This document shows positions 45,940-56,399 of a stretch of 64,000 bases of DNA, in pieces. Position numbers and translations under genes: made by a program. Origin of the DNA: Diphasiastrum complanatum (taxonomy: Eukaryota; Streptophyta; Lycopodiopsida; Lycopodiales; Lycopodiaceae). The notes under the pieces were generated by a model, which made no database searches, had not been told where the DNA came from, and saw nothing but the letters and a program-made list of their open reading frames with translations. The DNA is taken from the NCBI GenBank assembly GCA_029204225.1, contig CM055098.1, forward strand, positions 10,617,246-10,681,245, written 5' to 3'. Every line of letters begins with the position of its first letter. Positions within the stretch are counted from its first letter, which is position 1.

Positions 45940-47372
45940 TAATCAAAAGTGAGCTTTAGATTTGATTTTCTCAAGCTTTGATCCTAGATTTGAGTAGTAT
46001 TAGCTTTGCTCTTGCTACTAGTTGCTAATCTAGTGATTGTACCTTCAAATTTGGTTTCATTTGAGTAATAATAGATCAAAGGGAACTTGTTTTGCTGAGT
46101 TCTAGCTGTAGGAACCGAGATTGACCCATTTCCATTCAACCAAACTGTGAAAATATTGTAAAATTAAAATAATATTTAACTTAGAGATTCAAGTTTTGGG
46201 GTTTGTCCAAACTTGAGGTAGACTAGTCTAGTAGCTTTCCAAGTTGAGTCAAGGTAGATTTTTAGTCTCCATAGTGATGTGTAGGCCTAGAACCTATCAA
46301 GAAGCATGTGAGGCTACTCTTGTAGGTCAAGGATTCTCAAAAAGAGAGATTCTCAAGTCTTATCCATTTCTCTTTTTGTCATCTAGTAGAGAGGTAGAGG
46401 CAATGTGGCATCTAGGTTGCTTTCTCTCTCCACGAGTTCTAGAAGGCCTCTTATATTATAAATAAGGTGGCTTTGTATCTCAATAAAACACTTCTTCAAG
46501 TAAAGCTTCCATTGGATCCATTGGAGGTGTAATGATAGTTAGATTGTGATGAATGCTCTTGCCTTCTTGCTAACTAGCTTGCCAGTGTTTTCCATCTCTT
46601 TGTTTGGAATAGAAGCTAGTTTAGTGTGCAAACATTCATTTTCCTTGATCCTTGTACTTGCAACTAGTTCACACGTGTAGAGAAATTTATTGAGAGAAAG
46701 TGACCACGGAGTGGATTATGAGACGAGGTGATGTGAGGGGGATAGGAAGGCAAGAGATATTGTGAGGAAGATGATAGAGAAGAGATTAGGAGGAAGTAGG
46801 CCGAGTAAGAGAGAAGGTAGAGAGATAATTAAGTAGTAAAGGGCAACTACAAAGAAAAGAACGAGGGTTTGAATGCCACCACTCTTTAGAAGTTTGGATC
46901 AGCCATTTGAGAGCTTAATTAAGTCGTTCTTAGGCTTCTTAAGGTCCTAAAATACACCTTTTAGGTTCAGATCAAGTGTTTTGATGAGTTTTTCATCTAG
47001 AAATGAAAAACTAGTGAAATTTGTGTTTCTATTCTACTCGATTTTGGATAGGTTTGTGATTGAATATGTCAATGTGATTCAACCTAAATTTAAGAGGCTT
47101 TATTTGTAAGTCGTTTGTGTGTTATAAAGTGCTTTTGGTTCAGTATAGGTGGATTCACCCTTCTTGTGAAGTCGAGATCAAGGAGGAGACTAGTTTGATC
47201 AAATTTATAGTAAGTTTGGATCTAGTTTGGATCTTGAAGATAGATCAGGCTCAAGATCACCTTAGATCTTGTTGAGAAATCAGAGAGTTATTCATCTCAG
47301 GTCCCAAAGAGAGTGGGATAGCTAGTAGTGATCATATCTTGTTTCTTTGAATCTATCTCCTTATCATTGAAG
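45940..47372 (+). other. copia-E untranslated leader, 1.4 kb
   Basis: A long leader between primer site and gag. Around 46,440-46,500 it holds a TATA-like ATATTATAAATAAGG followed by CAATAAAAC, a promoter/polyadenylation pair. That could mark a solo LTR of another element lodged in the leader, but I found no matching copy or clear duplication. Confidence 0.5.
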
Positions 47373-48200
47373 ATGGCATCCATAAGTGCCTATCTTTTGG
47401 ATTCTAGTGATAGATTGAACTCTTCAAATTATTCAATTTGGAAGTTAAGAATGGAATCCATCCTTATCATGCAAAATTTGATGGATATTGTGAATGGAGA
47501 GGAAGATGAGCCAATCTATCCACAAGAAGCAACTAAATACAAGAGAAGGTGCAAGCTTGCACTCCATTGTATTAAGATGAATGTTGCAAATGATTTGCTC
47601 AAAAAAGTAGGAGCATGTACCTCAGCCCAAGAGGCTTGGGAGACTCTTCAAAAGATCTGTGAGTCCAAGAATACTTCAAGGTTACTTTCCCTCAAGAACC
47701 AAGTTCTTCAATGCTTCCAAGGGAGGAGTGAGAGTGGACATCAATTTGTTTTGAGAGTAAAAGATTTGAACAAAGAGCTTACTTATGTTGGTGAACCTAT
47801 TAAAGAGAGTGAGCTTGTGCAAATAGTTTTGAATGACTTATGTAGTGATTTTACTAACCTTGTCCAAAGCTATGCCATCATGGGAAACTTGCCTACAATT
47901 GAAGACCTTCAAAGTGTGTTGATGGCCGAGGAGAGTAGGAAGGCTCATATCAAATCAAGGATGGAGAGGCCCTCCATCAATGATGGTGATGACAAAGCCT
48001 TATTTTTCAAGAGCAAAGGCAAAGCAAAGACCAAGGGAGGAGCATTCAAAAGGGAGCAAGCAAAGGATGGAGATCAAGGAGGATCCACATCCTCATCATC
48101 ACAAGTCAAGCCCAAGAAGGACAAATCTAAGATAAAGTGCTACTATTGTAGCAAGATGGGGCATTATGCCTCGGAATGCTTCAAGAGGAAGCAAGAATAA
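47373..48200 (+). pseudogene. copia-E gag, one terminal stop
   Basis: I start at MASISAYLLDSSDRLNSSNY, which aligns with the gag starts of copia-A and copia-B. An in-frame ATG 15 codons upstream (47,328) is less likely. The frame is open for 275 codons: the gag core SRLLSLKNQVLQCFQGRSES and ELVQIVLNDLCSDFTN, a Lys-rich segment, then an intact zinc knuckle CYYCSKMGHYASEC (CX2CX4HX4C). The TAA at 48,198 splits gag from the protease. In copia elements gag and pol are normally one frame, so this stop is probably a mutation. Confidence 0.88.
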
Positions 48201-48209
48201 AGCCAAGCC

Positions 48210-51200
48210 AAAATTGGACAAGAGGAGGAAGAGAGCTATCATGAGGACTCACTCATGATGTCAACCTTTTCATCATCAAATGTCAAAGGTGAAGATCCTT
48301 GGTGGATAGATAGTGGGGCTAGCTCCCACATGTTGGCTAAAAGGGAGTATTGTTCTCAACTCACACCTTATGTAGGACCTATAAAGTCCATTTTTACAAC
48401 AAATGATCATGAATGTAAAGCTGAAGGTGTGGGATCCTTATGCTTAGGATCCTCCAAGAAGACTAAGATAGATGGTGTTTTCTTCATTCCTAGCATCACT
48501 AAGAATTTGCTTAGTGTTGGCCAACTTTTAGATCATGGATTCATTGTGGAGTTCTCTACTAATGTATGCATGCAACATCAAGAAAAGTGGAATGATCATA
48601 GCAAGGGGAACAAGGTTTGGGAGGTTATTTAAGCTTGATGCTTTTGTAAATCCTAACCAAGTTGTGATGGTAGCCGAGGAGACCAAGATGACCACATTTG
48701 ACTTGTGGACAAGAGGCTTGGTCACATCAACACCAAGTCCATGGAAGCTATGTGCAAGGAGGAGCTTGCTCTCTGCCTTCCAAGATCTTTGGCAAAGGAG
48801 GAAAAGGTATGTGAAGCTTGTGCCTTGGCTAAGGCACACAAGTTGACTTTTTTAAGTTCAATCACAAAGACAAGTCATCCTCTCGAGTTGATCCACTCGG
48901 ATGTGCATTTTGCTAGCACAAAGAGCAATGGTGGAGCTACAATGTTTGTCACCTTTGACTACTCAAGATATGGATGGGTATATCTACTTTCCTCTAAAGC
49001 ACATGTTTTTGAGAGTTTTGTAAAGTTCAAGACTTTTGTTGAAAAGCATCATAATCACAAGATCAAGTCCTTTAGAAGTGATAATGGAGGAGAATATATC
49101 TCCAATGAGACTTTTGTGATCAAGAAGGAGTTATTTTGCCCCTACACTCCTCAGCAAAATGGGGTGGCCGAGAGGAGAAGTAGGACACTATGTGAGTGTT
49201 CTAAAGCTCTAAGGTTAGATGCATGCCTACCTAAGTCTTTTTCGGGAGAAGCTCTCACATGTGCTAACTTCTTATGTAATAGAGTTCCATGTAGCTCTAT
49301 AAATGGTAAAACATCTTATGAGTTATTATATGGAGAAAAGCCTAATATCAAAAGCTTGAAGGTGTTTGGATGTATTTGCTATGTACATGTCCCTTTGGAC
49401 AAAAGAACCAAGGAGGATCCATCATCCATGAAGGGGATCATGGTAGGTTATGGCAATGCAAGCAAAGGTTACAAAATCTGCATTCCCTCTTCTCAAAAGG
49501 TTGTCATTTCTAGAGATATCATTTTTGATGAGACTAGAATGCATAAGCTTGAAGATGATTCATCTAACCACTCTATTGGAAGAGAGGTACCCGAGATCAA
49601 GGAGGAGCTTGATCATGAGGAGGAGCTAGAACCAAGAACACCAAGCACACCAAGAAGATCCACTAGGTCAAGGATGGAGCCATTAAGGCTCACATACAAG
49701 GACAAGGGTAAGCAAGCTGAGGAAAGTACTTCTTCTTATGCCTTTATCACATCTTTTGAAGAGCCTTCAAATGTTAGTGAAGCTTTAGAATCGAAGGAGT
49801 GGTTTCAAGCTATGTGTGATGAGTACAATGCATTTGTTGGAGAATGATACTTGGATGCTTGTTGATTTACCTTTGGATAGGAATGTAATTGGATGTAAGT
49901 GGGTCTTTAAGCTCAAGTTGAATCAATATGGGAGTGCTTATAAGCACAAGGCAAGGCTTGTAGCCAAGGAATATGCTCAATCAAAGGGCATAGATTATGA
50001 TGAGACCTTTGCACCCGTGGCAAAGATGGTCACCATAAGACTAATCATTGGATGTGTTAAATGCTTTATTAAATGGTCATTTGGAAGAGTATATATTCAT
50101 GTAGCCGCCCAAGGGCTTCATCAAGCAAGGTATGGAAGACAAGCTGTGTCATCTCAAGAGGAGCTTGTTTGGTTTGAAACAAGCTTCTAGAACTTGGAAC
50201 ACAAGGCTCAATACTTTTCTTATCTCTATTGGATTTACTCCTAGTGAGTATGATCCCACCTTGTACATAAGATTTAGTGCAAAAGGAATTGTACTTTTAT
50301 TACTTTATGCTGATGATATCATACTTAGTGGAGATGATTTAGAAGGTGTTGAGAAAACTAAGCTAGATCTATCCAAAGAGTTCAAGATGGTAGATCTCGG
50401 GCTTTTGCACTTCATTTTGGGTATGGAAGTACTTAGATCTTTAGATTATGTCTTCATTTGTCAATCTAAGTATGCCATTTTATTACTCAGTAGATTTAAC
50501 ATGCATGGATGCAAGCATGTAGAGACTCCTATGGAGCATGATGTAAAAGTGACCAATAAAGAGGATGAAAGATCCTTCAAGGACATCACTCTTTATAGGC
50601 AACTTAGTGGCTTCTTAATGTGGATAACCATAACAAGACCTGATCTTTGCTATAGTGTTTGCAAGCTTAGTCAAAATATGCAAGATCCATTAGTTATCCA
50701 TTGGAAATGTGCCAAAAGAATATTGAGATACATCTCGGGCACACTAGGTTATGGAATCCTTTATAGAGGTGAATCCATTAACTTGCATGCTTTTAGTGAT
50801 TCAGATTTTGCAGGGGACAAGAAGGATAGAAAGTCAACAAGTGCCTTTGCAACCTACATTGGAGAAGGTGTGGTTTCTTGGCTATCAAAGAAGCAAGAAA
50901 CAATATCTCTTTCATCAACCGAGGCTGAGTAAAAGGCTCTAACAACCACAACCAAGGAAGTACTATGGATCAAGAGGTTGCTTGAGGAGCTCAAAGTGAT
51001 CAGACAGGTGTCATTCCACTCATCTACAATGACAACATCTCAGCCCAACACCTAGCATCCAATCCAATCTACCATGCAAGGAGCAAACACATAGAGATTG
51101 CTCACCACTTTGTAAGAGATAAGGTCCAAGCTAGGGAGGTGTCATTGGAGCATGTTTCAAGTGAAGAATGCATAGCTGATATATTGACAAAGCCTCTTCA

Positions 51201-51240
51201 AAAGAATGCTTTTTGAAGCTTAGATCAGCCCTTGGCTTAA
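48210..51240 (+). pseudogene. copia-E pol (protease-integrase-RT-RNase H)
   Basis: Protease WWIDSGASSHM near 48,301-48,333. Frameshifts near 48,575 and 48,700. Integrase keeps CEACALAKAH and all three catalytic residues (HSDVHF, RSDNGGEYIS, NGVAERRSR), but FVTFDYSRYGW lacks two residues usually present before DYSR. RT: GCKWVFKLKLNQYGSAYKHK, KARLVAKEYAQSKGIDYDET, a damaged stretch near 50,060-50,140 where the first catalytic-Asp block should be, then GLKQASRTWNTRLNTF and YADDIIL (near 50,308). RNase H: SDSDFAGDKKDRKSTSAFAT, SLSSTEAE then a stop (50,930), and frame-shifted remnants to about 51,240. Confidence 0.88.
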
Positions 51241-51283
51241 TTAGTAAAGCTATTTTATCATCTAGCTAGATTGTGAGGAGGAG

Positions 51284-51980
51284 TATTGAAATTTCACAAT
51301 TCTAGCTTGACCATTTTTGGTCACATGCATTGTACTCAGCAAGATGGCCATGTAAATAGATGCCACACGTGCCAAATCACATAGGATGCTTTCCAATAAG
51401 TTCATTCCTCATATTACATTGTGATAGCATCTTTGAAATGAGGCAAAAATGTGTTTGGATAGGCTAGAGAAATTCTAGGATCTAAAAATAGCATGTTTTT
51501 ATTGTTTTTGGATCTCAAGATCTTGACCCCAAGTTAGGGTGGATCCAATGACCTATTAGGTCAGATATTAGGGTTAGGGTATGAAAATTTCAGAGTTGCC
51601 CAATATGCTCAAATCTGAGCTTGAATGTATAAATACATGATGGGATCTCCATCAAATTATCACGAAAAATCGAGTTTTTCCACTTCTATCATCATTGTCT
51701 TTTGGTGGCGAGTTCTAGCTATTGGATGTGAGTGTTTTTATACATTAATTGCTTGGATTGGAAGGTGCTGATATTTTTTACAGGTCTGAAAAGATTTTTG
51801 TACTTTACTTTGGTTCATTTGATCAAATCTATGTGCCTAATGTGAACTTAAATGCCAAATTTGCTAGTTTTGGTAACTAGTCTTGATTCTAGCTCATAGT
51901 TTGGATCTAGATCTTTTATTTGTGCATCCTCCATCACTTTTAGGATTGATTGGGATTGAATTTGCTGTAAAATTTTGTCA
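51284..51980 (+). repeat. copia-E 3' LTR
   Basis: 697 bp, same TATTGAAATTT start and TTTTGTCA end as the 5' copy. It is preceded by GTGAGGAGGAG. Confidence 0.92.
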
Positions 51981-51985
51981 CCACA

Positions 51986-52527
51986 CACTACTTCAGTGAA
52001 GGAAAAACTTACTTTTCTCTCTCTCTCTCCCTCTTCTCTCTCACAAAAAGTATAATAAAGATAAATCCCAACAATTAACAAATCCAACAATTGATATATC
52101 CAAAGAAAGAATGAGAGATGTATGAGGAAAGAAGAAGAGCAAGGACATTCCACATCCACTTCACAAGGAAACCAATCAGCTTGTATTGAAAAAAAGATGG
52201 AACATGTGGAGGAACTCGAGTTGGTCCCTATTTATAGTAGAGAGGAGGAACCTGGCGTCTAAATCCTATTGGTCCATTTCTGCCTCCCTAATTATTCAAA
52301 TTTAAAAAAGAGTGGGAACCTTCCAAATTGGAGGAAAACCCAAGTTTATTCACTAACTTGACATTTACGCCCTGTGACATTAAAAGTCCCGCAAAAAGGC
52401 CTAAAGTCCTTTTATTGACTTTCTAATTAATCAAATCTCTATGTGATCATCGGGTTGGACTTACACATGCAGGGTGCCAAATCTCTCTCACTTATTAACT
52501 AGGGTTAGGGTTGCCTTGGGATCCGCA
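51986..52527 (-). repeat. element D right LTR, remainder
   Basis: Resumes with CACTACTTCAGTG after the CCACA duplication and ends CTTGGGATCCGCA, next to the AACCC duplication. Confidence 0.7.
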
Positions 52528-52532
52528 AACCC

Positions 52533-53714
52533 TCCAACATTGTCTATCGAATTCGACCCTTTGATCTGAATCTATGATTTTGCTAACTCAGAGTAGGTTT
52601 TTGGTCAGATTTAGAATGTGAAGAACATTGGACAAAAACATTACATCACCTTTCTAGAATTCGATCCTGACAGTTCCTTCACCCTCAATGGAATGCGTTG
52701 AGTTGTCTCCAAATTGCACAACTCTAGAATGGGTGTAAAACTTGTAGTCATGGAACCAGTCTCGATGGTGATTCATGTGTTGTGTTGAAATATCAGGAAT
52801 CGATATCCTGTTGTTCTTCAACTTTGGTAAAAAATGAAGCTTCATCTTCCTCTTCATGCTGGATCGAGTAACTGGTTGACATAGCATTTGTTTGTTGTTG
52901 GTACTGCATCTTCTTTTCATTGTTGTACTTGAGTGTTCTGCAGTCCTTGAGATGACCACTCCTCTTACAATATTTGTAGAACGGTTGGCTGGAATGATGA
53001 AGAAGAATTCGAATTCAACCCTGAGCCAGAATTTGACCCTGAGTTAAAATTTGACCCAAAGTCCTCCTTCTTTCAAGAGAATCTGACTTTGGAGATCTCT
53101 TGGATCTGAACTTTTGATTTTTGGCTGTGTATAGAGCTTGAGAATCCGATCCTGAGCCTAAAGAGGTTGCATATCTTCTGATCTCCTCTTGTAACAACAT
53201 AAAAATGACTCTTGATAGAGTGAAATGCTACTGGGTCGAAATAGCCATGACCCATATTTCATAGGCTTCAAGGAGACTCGATAAAAGAGTCATTACTACA
53301 TTTGAATCTTCAATGTTTGATCCTGTTGCAGTCATTTGCTGAGATGGCTGAAAATAGTGTCTGCATCAGACATTCTGAGTGTGGAGAATTTCTTCCTCAG
53401 ATGTAGTTTGGAAGTGACATCCCTGATGTCATAGAGTGTAGCTAGGATGTCCTAAGCATTATTGTTGTTTTTGCAGATTAGATATGACTGATTTGGAAGT
53501 CTTTGATATTCAAAGTGCTTAAAGCGAAAGCCTTGCCATCTCATTGCCTCCATTTGGTGATGTTAGTTGTATCAGCCTTTGGCTTGATTTCAGTACCATC
53601 AACTAAGTCCCACAGCTCCTTGGCTAGTAGAACGACCTTTATCTTGAACTCCCAAAGATGGTAGTTCTCTCCATTGAGCTTGTCAATTAGAGAAGAACTA
53701 GAAGTAGAATCCAT
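52533..53714 (-). pseudogene. copia-C gag and protease start
   Basis: Minus-strand start at 53,714: MDSTSSSSLIDKLNGENYHL, then LWDLVDGTEIKPK, with a stop near 53,541. Downstream frames give a Gly/Ser/Asn repeat (SGSNSGSGLNSNSSS), then a zinc knuckle whose first Cys is Tyr (YKYCKRSGHLKDC). A protease remnant DISTQHM follows, where DSGxTxHM is expected, and then VVQFGDNSTHSIEGEGTVRI. The reading breaks at 52,533, where element D is inserted. Confidence 0.75.
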
Positions 53715-53845
53715 TCTGGTATAGTAGTGATATCGTTGGTAGAAACAACAATAACGAGATACTGTTGGCTGTGCACTTGCTGATATGAGGTCTCAATAGA
53801 AACGAGACTGAATCGACAATGAAAATTCAGATTACTGAGCCACTT

Positions 53846-53859
53846 GCTCTCTGATACCA
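53846..53859 (-). promoter_or_regulatory. copia-C primer-binding site
   Basis: Minus-strand TGGTATCAGAGAGC abuts the right LTR start at 53,860. It matches the initiator tRNA-Met 3' complement for its first 11 bases. Confidence 0.85.
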
Positions 53860-54211
53860 TGTTGAAAATCTACAAGATCAGAGAGCTGAACTCTGATACC
53901 ATGTAGGAATATCAGAGAAATCGAGATGATATCAGATTAGTAGAGCTCTGATAGAAACAAATGCTCAAAGACCATGTCAAAAATCAATGGAAATGTGGTG
54001 AGTAGATGGAGAAAAATTGGAAGTGCGGCAGTTACCAACAATGCAAGTTCAAGATGGATCGAATAACTACAATGCGTAATAGAACAAAATAGTAATGTAG
54101 ACACAAAAATGCACTCTGATAATAATCAAAACTGAGTACAAGAGCTTGAAGTTGGTGCAAATTAGTGGGCGCTAATCAGTCTTCAGCTGAGTTTGTTGTT
54201 GATGATGATTC
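53860..54211 (-). repeat. copia-C right LTR (5' LTR of the element), truncated
   Basis: About 350 bp match the left LTR from 40,881 (for example AGCTCTGATAGAAACAAATG and ATGGATCGAATAACTACAAT). The match stops near GATGATTCAA, and the remaining 600 bp are absent. Confidence 0.8.
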
Positions 54212-54214
54212 AAC

Positions 54215-55155
54215 ATTCAACAAGTCATTAAGCATAACTCGAACAAGAAATCCTTAATGCTTTTCATAGAAATTTTGAAGGATCTTGATCCAACATATGA
54301 TCTTCACACAATAGATTGAACCTAAGATTTTATCAAAGAAATGAAAATACTCTTGTTTATGTTGAGCCTTTCTAGCAAGAGCTCCAATCAATACTTATAG
54401 AACTTATTACATTCAATCAATTGACACAACAAAAAACTATATACAAAGAAGTTGAAAATCTTGCTCATCCACAAGGAGAGCTTGTTGTGTTCTCCCACAA
54501 AGGTGAAGTAGAAAATTTCACAAGGGGAGCAAGGCTCATCCACAAAGAAAAAATTTCATCACAAGGAAAGCGAATCTCAGCCACAAGGAGATTGTTCATC
54601 CACATGGCATCAATCTTCTTAGCAAAATGATGATCCTTTTATGGATCAAGTACATCCACGAGTCTGGTATAGTCCAGCAGGTCTTCACACATGTGAAGAG
54701 TGCCACATCACTCAGATCTATCCATTTGATCCATCCTTGATCCTTATCCAAAGTTGACCTTCTAGAATATGGCTAAAATCCAAAAAGCTAGTCTCCTAAA
54801 ATATAGAAATATTCCCTACAAAATAGGATCTAAGAAAAATGGTCAACTCTTATCTTCTAGTACTCTATACACATGTGTGAACATCCACTTGCCATGTGGG
54901 AGCATTTACTCATGCACATGCAAGGAAAAGCTAATTTCTAGGTGACTAGTCAACTTGACTAAAAACTAGCCATATCATGTTCACACTAACTAGATTGATA
55001 CAAAATCAATTTAGATATATACAAGTATGAAAAGTACATCCTTTCACACGTGGGAACAGGCTCAAAACGTGTGAAATCAGATCATCAACATTATTCTAAT
55101 GTTTGATCAATATTTACAATAACCAATGTCTAGTAAGAAGTGATAATTTTTAACA
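54215..55155 (-). repeat. lone LTR of the copia-F family
   Basis: From about 54,605 to 55,155 it is near-identical to 62,752-63,295, which is the 3' LTR of copia-F. It ends AATTTTTAACA where the other copy ends AATTTTCAACA. No copia-F coding sequence adjoins it, so it is a solo or truncated LTR. The left edge is uncertain, because 54,215-54,600 has no counterpart in the other copy. Confidence 0.65.
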
Positions 55156-56399
55156 TTTTTTAGATTTGATCTGAGTTTTTATTTCAAGTTTATTTCCATA
55201 GGATTTTAGAGCATTGTTTTAGCTTTGATCTGATTTATATGGCAGGCCATTTGGATTAGTATCCAAAAAGTTGTGACAATTCTTGATTCCTAGCTCTAGT
55301 TTTGTTAGTTTTCTTTCTTCAAAATTTTCAGCCCTGTTTAGTTGTTAATTTGACCTATCAAATCACATTTAATCATGGATTTGATCCTATTGGCTGATAG
55401 AGCTTTTGTTATCTTTTCAGAGCTACTAAGTTTGTGTGATTTGGATCAAGATTGAGAAAGTTATGATCAAATTAGTGGAGATGGGTCAAGCTAGCCAGAA
55501 TTTTGAAAAAAATTTTGTGAATTTTTCCAAGTGAGAGAGAAGCACTTCAACTTCTCATTTGTGAAGTTTTGTTTTTTTTAGTTTTTCCATTTTGAAGTTT
55601 CTCAGGTTTTAAAAAAAAAACTGACCTAACACTACCCTCGTAGAGCCCTAACCCTACCCTCACAAATTAGGGTTTGAGAAAAAAATGTGAAAAATCTAAA
55701 AAAACACCCTATCAAAAATTTTGAATCCTAAATTTCTAGAGTAATAAGAGAAAAAAAAAAAGAAAGGGCCAAGTTTCAATAACCCTAATTATGCCCCCTA
55801 ACCCTAACCCTAACCCCCGCCCCCCCTCCTCTCACTTCCTCTCTCTCCCACGCGGCCGCCACCTCTCACCCCCCACTCTCTCTCTTCCTACGACCATCGT
55901 TCCCCTCACGAATACCCTTCTCCCGTTCCTCGCGAATCCGCTCCCTACGGCCTACCCCCCCCTCCGCGGCTCTCCTCTCTCCTCCTCTCTTCCTCCCTGC
56001 CTGCCTGCGCCTCCCTAATCTTGTGTCTCATTTCTCATTTACGAATATTTTGACGGTGAATTCGTAGTCCACAAGTCTTCACTAGTCATTAATGATGGAC
56101 TGTTAGTCAAAACATTCATTTTCCATCTATTGATGAAATACAATCTGAAAAAGATAAAATCTATTTCATTTCATTGTGCTTTCAAGGACAAGTTCGAGCA
56201 TGGTGCCAGATACTCAAGCACAAAGCTTTGGAGTCAATTCAAAATTGCTTTCATTGACGGTATTACCAATCATTCGAATCTCTCAAACAAATTGGTTCTG
56301 TACAACAATTGAATCAGCAATTCTTGGCATTGGTTCAGAAGACAAAATTTGAGTATAGAAAATGTTTGAACTACTATGTGGGTTTCTTTTAAACGCCTA
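55156..56399. other. non-coding stretch with telomere-like words and a C/CT-rich block
   Basis: Repeated CCCTAA words occur at 55,640-55,670 and as a short array, CCCTAACCCTAACCCTAA, at 55,796-55,813. They are followed by a very C-rich, CT-rich block to about 56,020. It may be the leader of the gag-containing element that follows. The proline/leucine frame across it is a composition artefact. Confidence 0.4.

Larger units (their letters stand above)
45227..51980 (+). mobile_element. copia-E: complete-length Ty1/copia element with LTR pair and target duplication
   Basis: 5' LTR 45,227-45,926, primer site 45,927-45,939, leader, gag 47,373-48,200, pol to about 51,240, purine tract GAGGAGGAG, 3' LTR 51,284-51,980. 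An exact CCACA lies on both sides (45,222-45,226 and 51,981-51,985), showing a single insertion event into the right LTR of element D. My hand alignment of the LTRs gives about 36 substitutions and three one-base gaps in about 697 positions. Stops and frameshifts in gag-pol make it non-autonomous now. Confidence 0.92.
43892..52527 (-). mobile_element. element D: small non-coding LTR retrotransposon (TRIM/LARD-like), interrupted by copia-E
   Basis: Without the copia-E insertion the element is about 1.9 kb: left LTR 43,892-44,449, interior 44,450-45,202, and right LTR 45,203-45,226 plus 51,986-52,527. It is flanked by the 5-base duplication AACCC (43,887-43,891 and 52,528-52,532). The LTRs share long near-identical blocks, such as CTAATTATTCAAATTTAAAA and GACATTAAAAGTCCCGCAAA. 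A TATA-like CTATAAAAAGGG on the minus strand of the left LTR (44,156-44,167; CTATAAATAGGG on the right) suggests minus-strand transcription. The interior has no gag or pol, only a tandem repeat. I found no clear primer site or purine tract. LTR edges are TA...CA rather than TG...CA. Confidence 0.7.
40881..54211 (-). mobile_element. copia-C: minus-strand Ty1/copia element, host of the nested elements
   Basis: Read on the minus strand: right LTR from 53,860, primer-binding site TGGTATCAGAGAGC (53,859-53,846), gag from 53,714, protease, integrase, RT/RNase H remnants, purine tract AAGGGAGGAG, then the left LTR (41,829-40,881). The right LTR is cut off at about 54,211, so no target duplication can be tested. 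Element D is inserted in the protease region. Gag motifs (IDKLNGENYHLWEFKIKVVL) differ from those of copia-A, -B and -E, so this is another copia lineage. Confidence 0.85.

Noticed and set aside
45225-51985. TG...CA ends for copia-E starting at TGAAATTT
   Set aside because: Those ends give no target duplication, whereas starting three bases earlier at TATTG gives an exact CCACA on both sides.
43873-52540. CTCCAACAT as a 9-base target duplication of element D
   Set aside because: The word occurs on both sides, but using it leaves element ends that do not match between the two LTRs. AACCC fits a 5-base duplication with LTR ends that align.
55791-56018. Proline/leucine-rich 75-residue protein
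   Set aside because: Composition artefact of a C/CT-rich block that follows telomere-like words.
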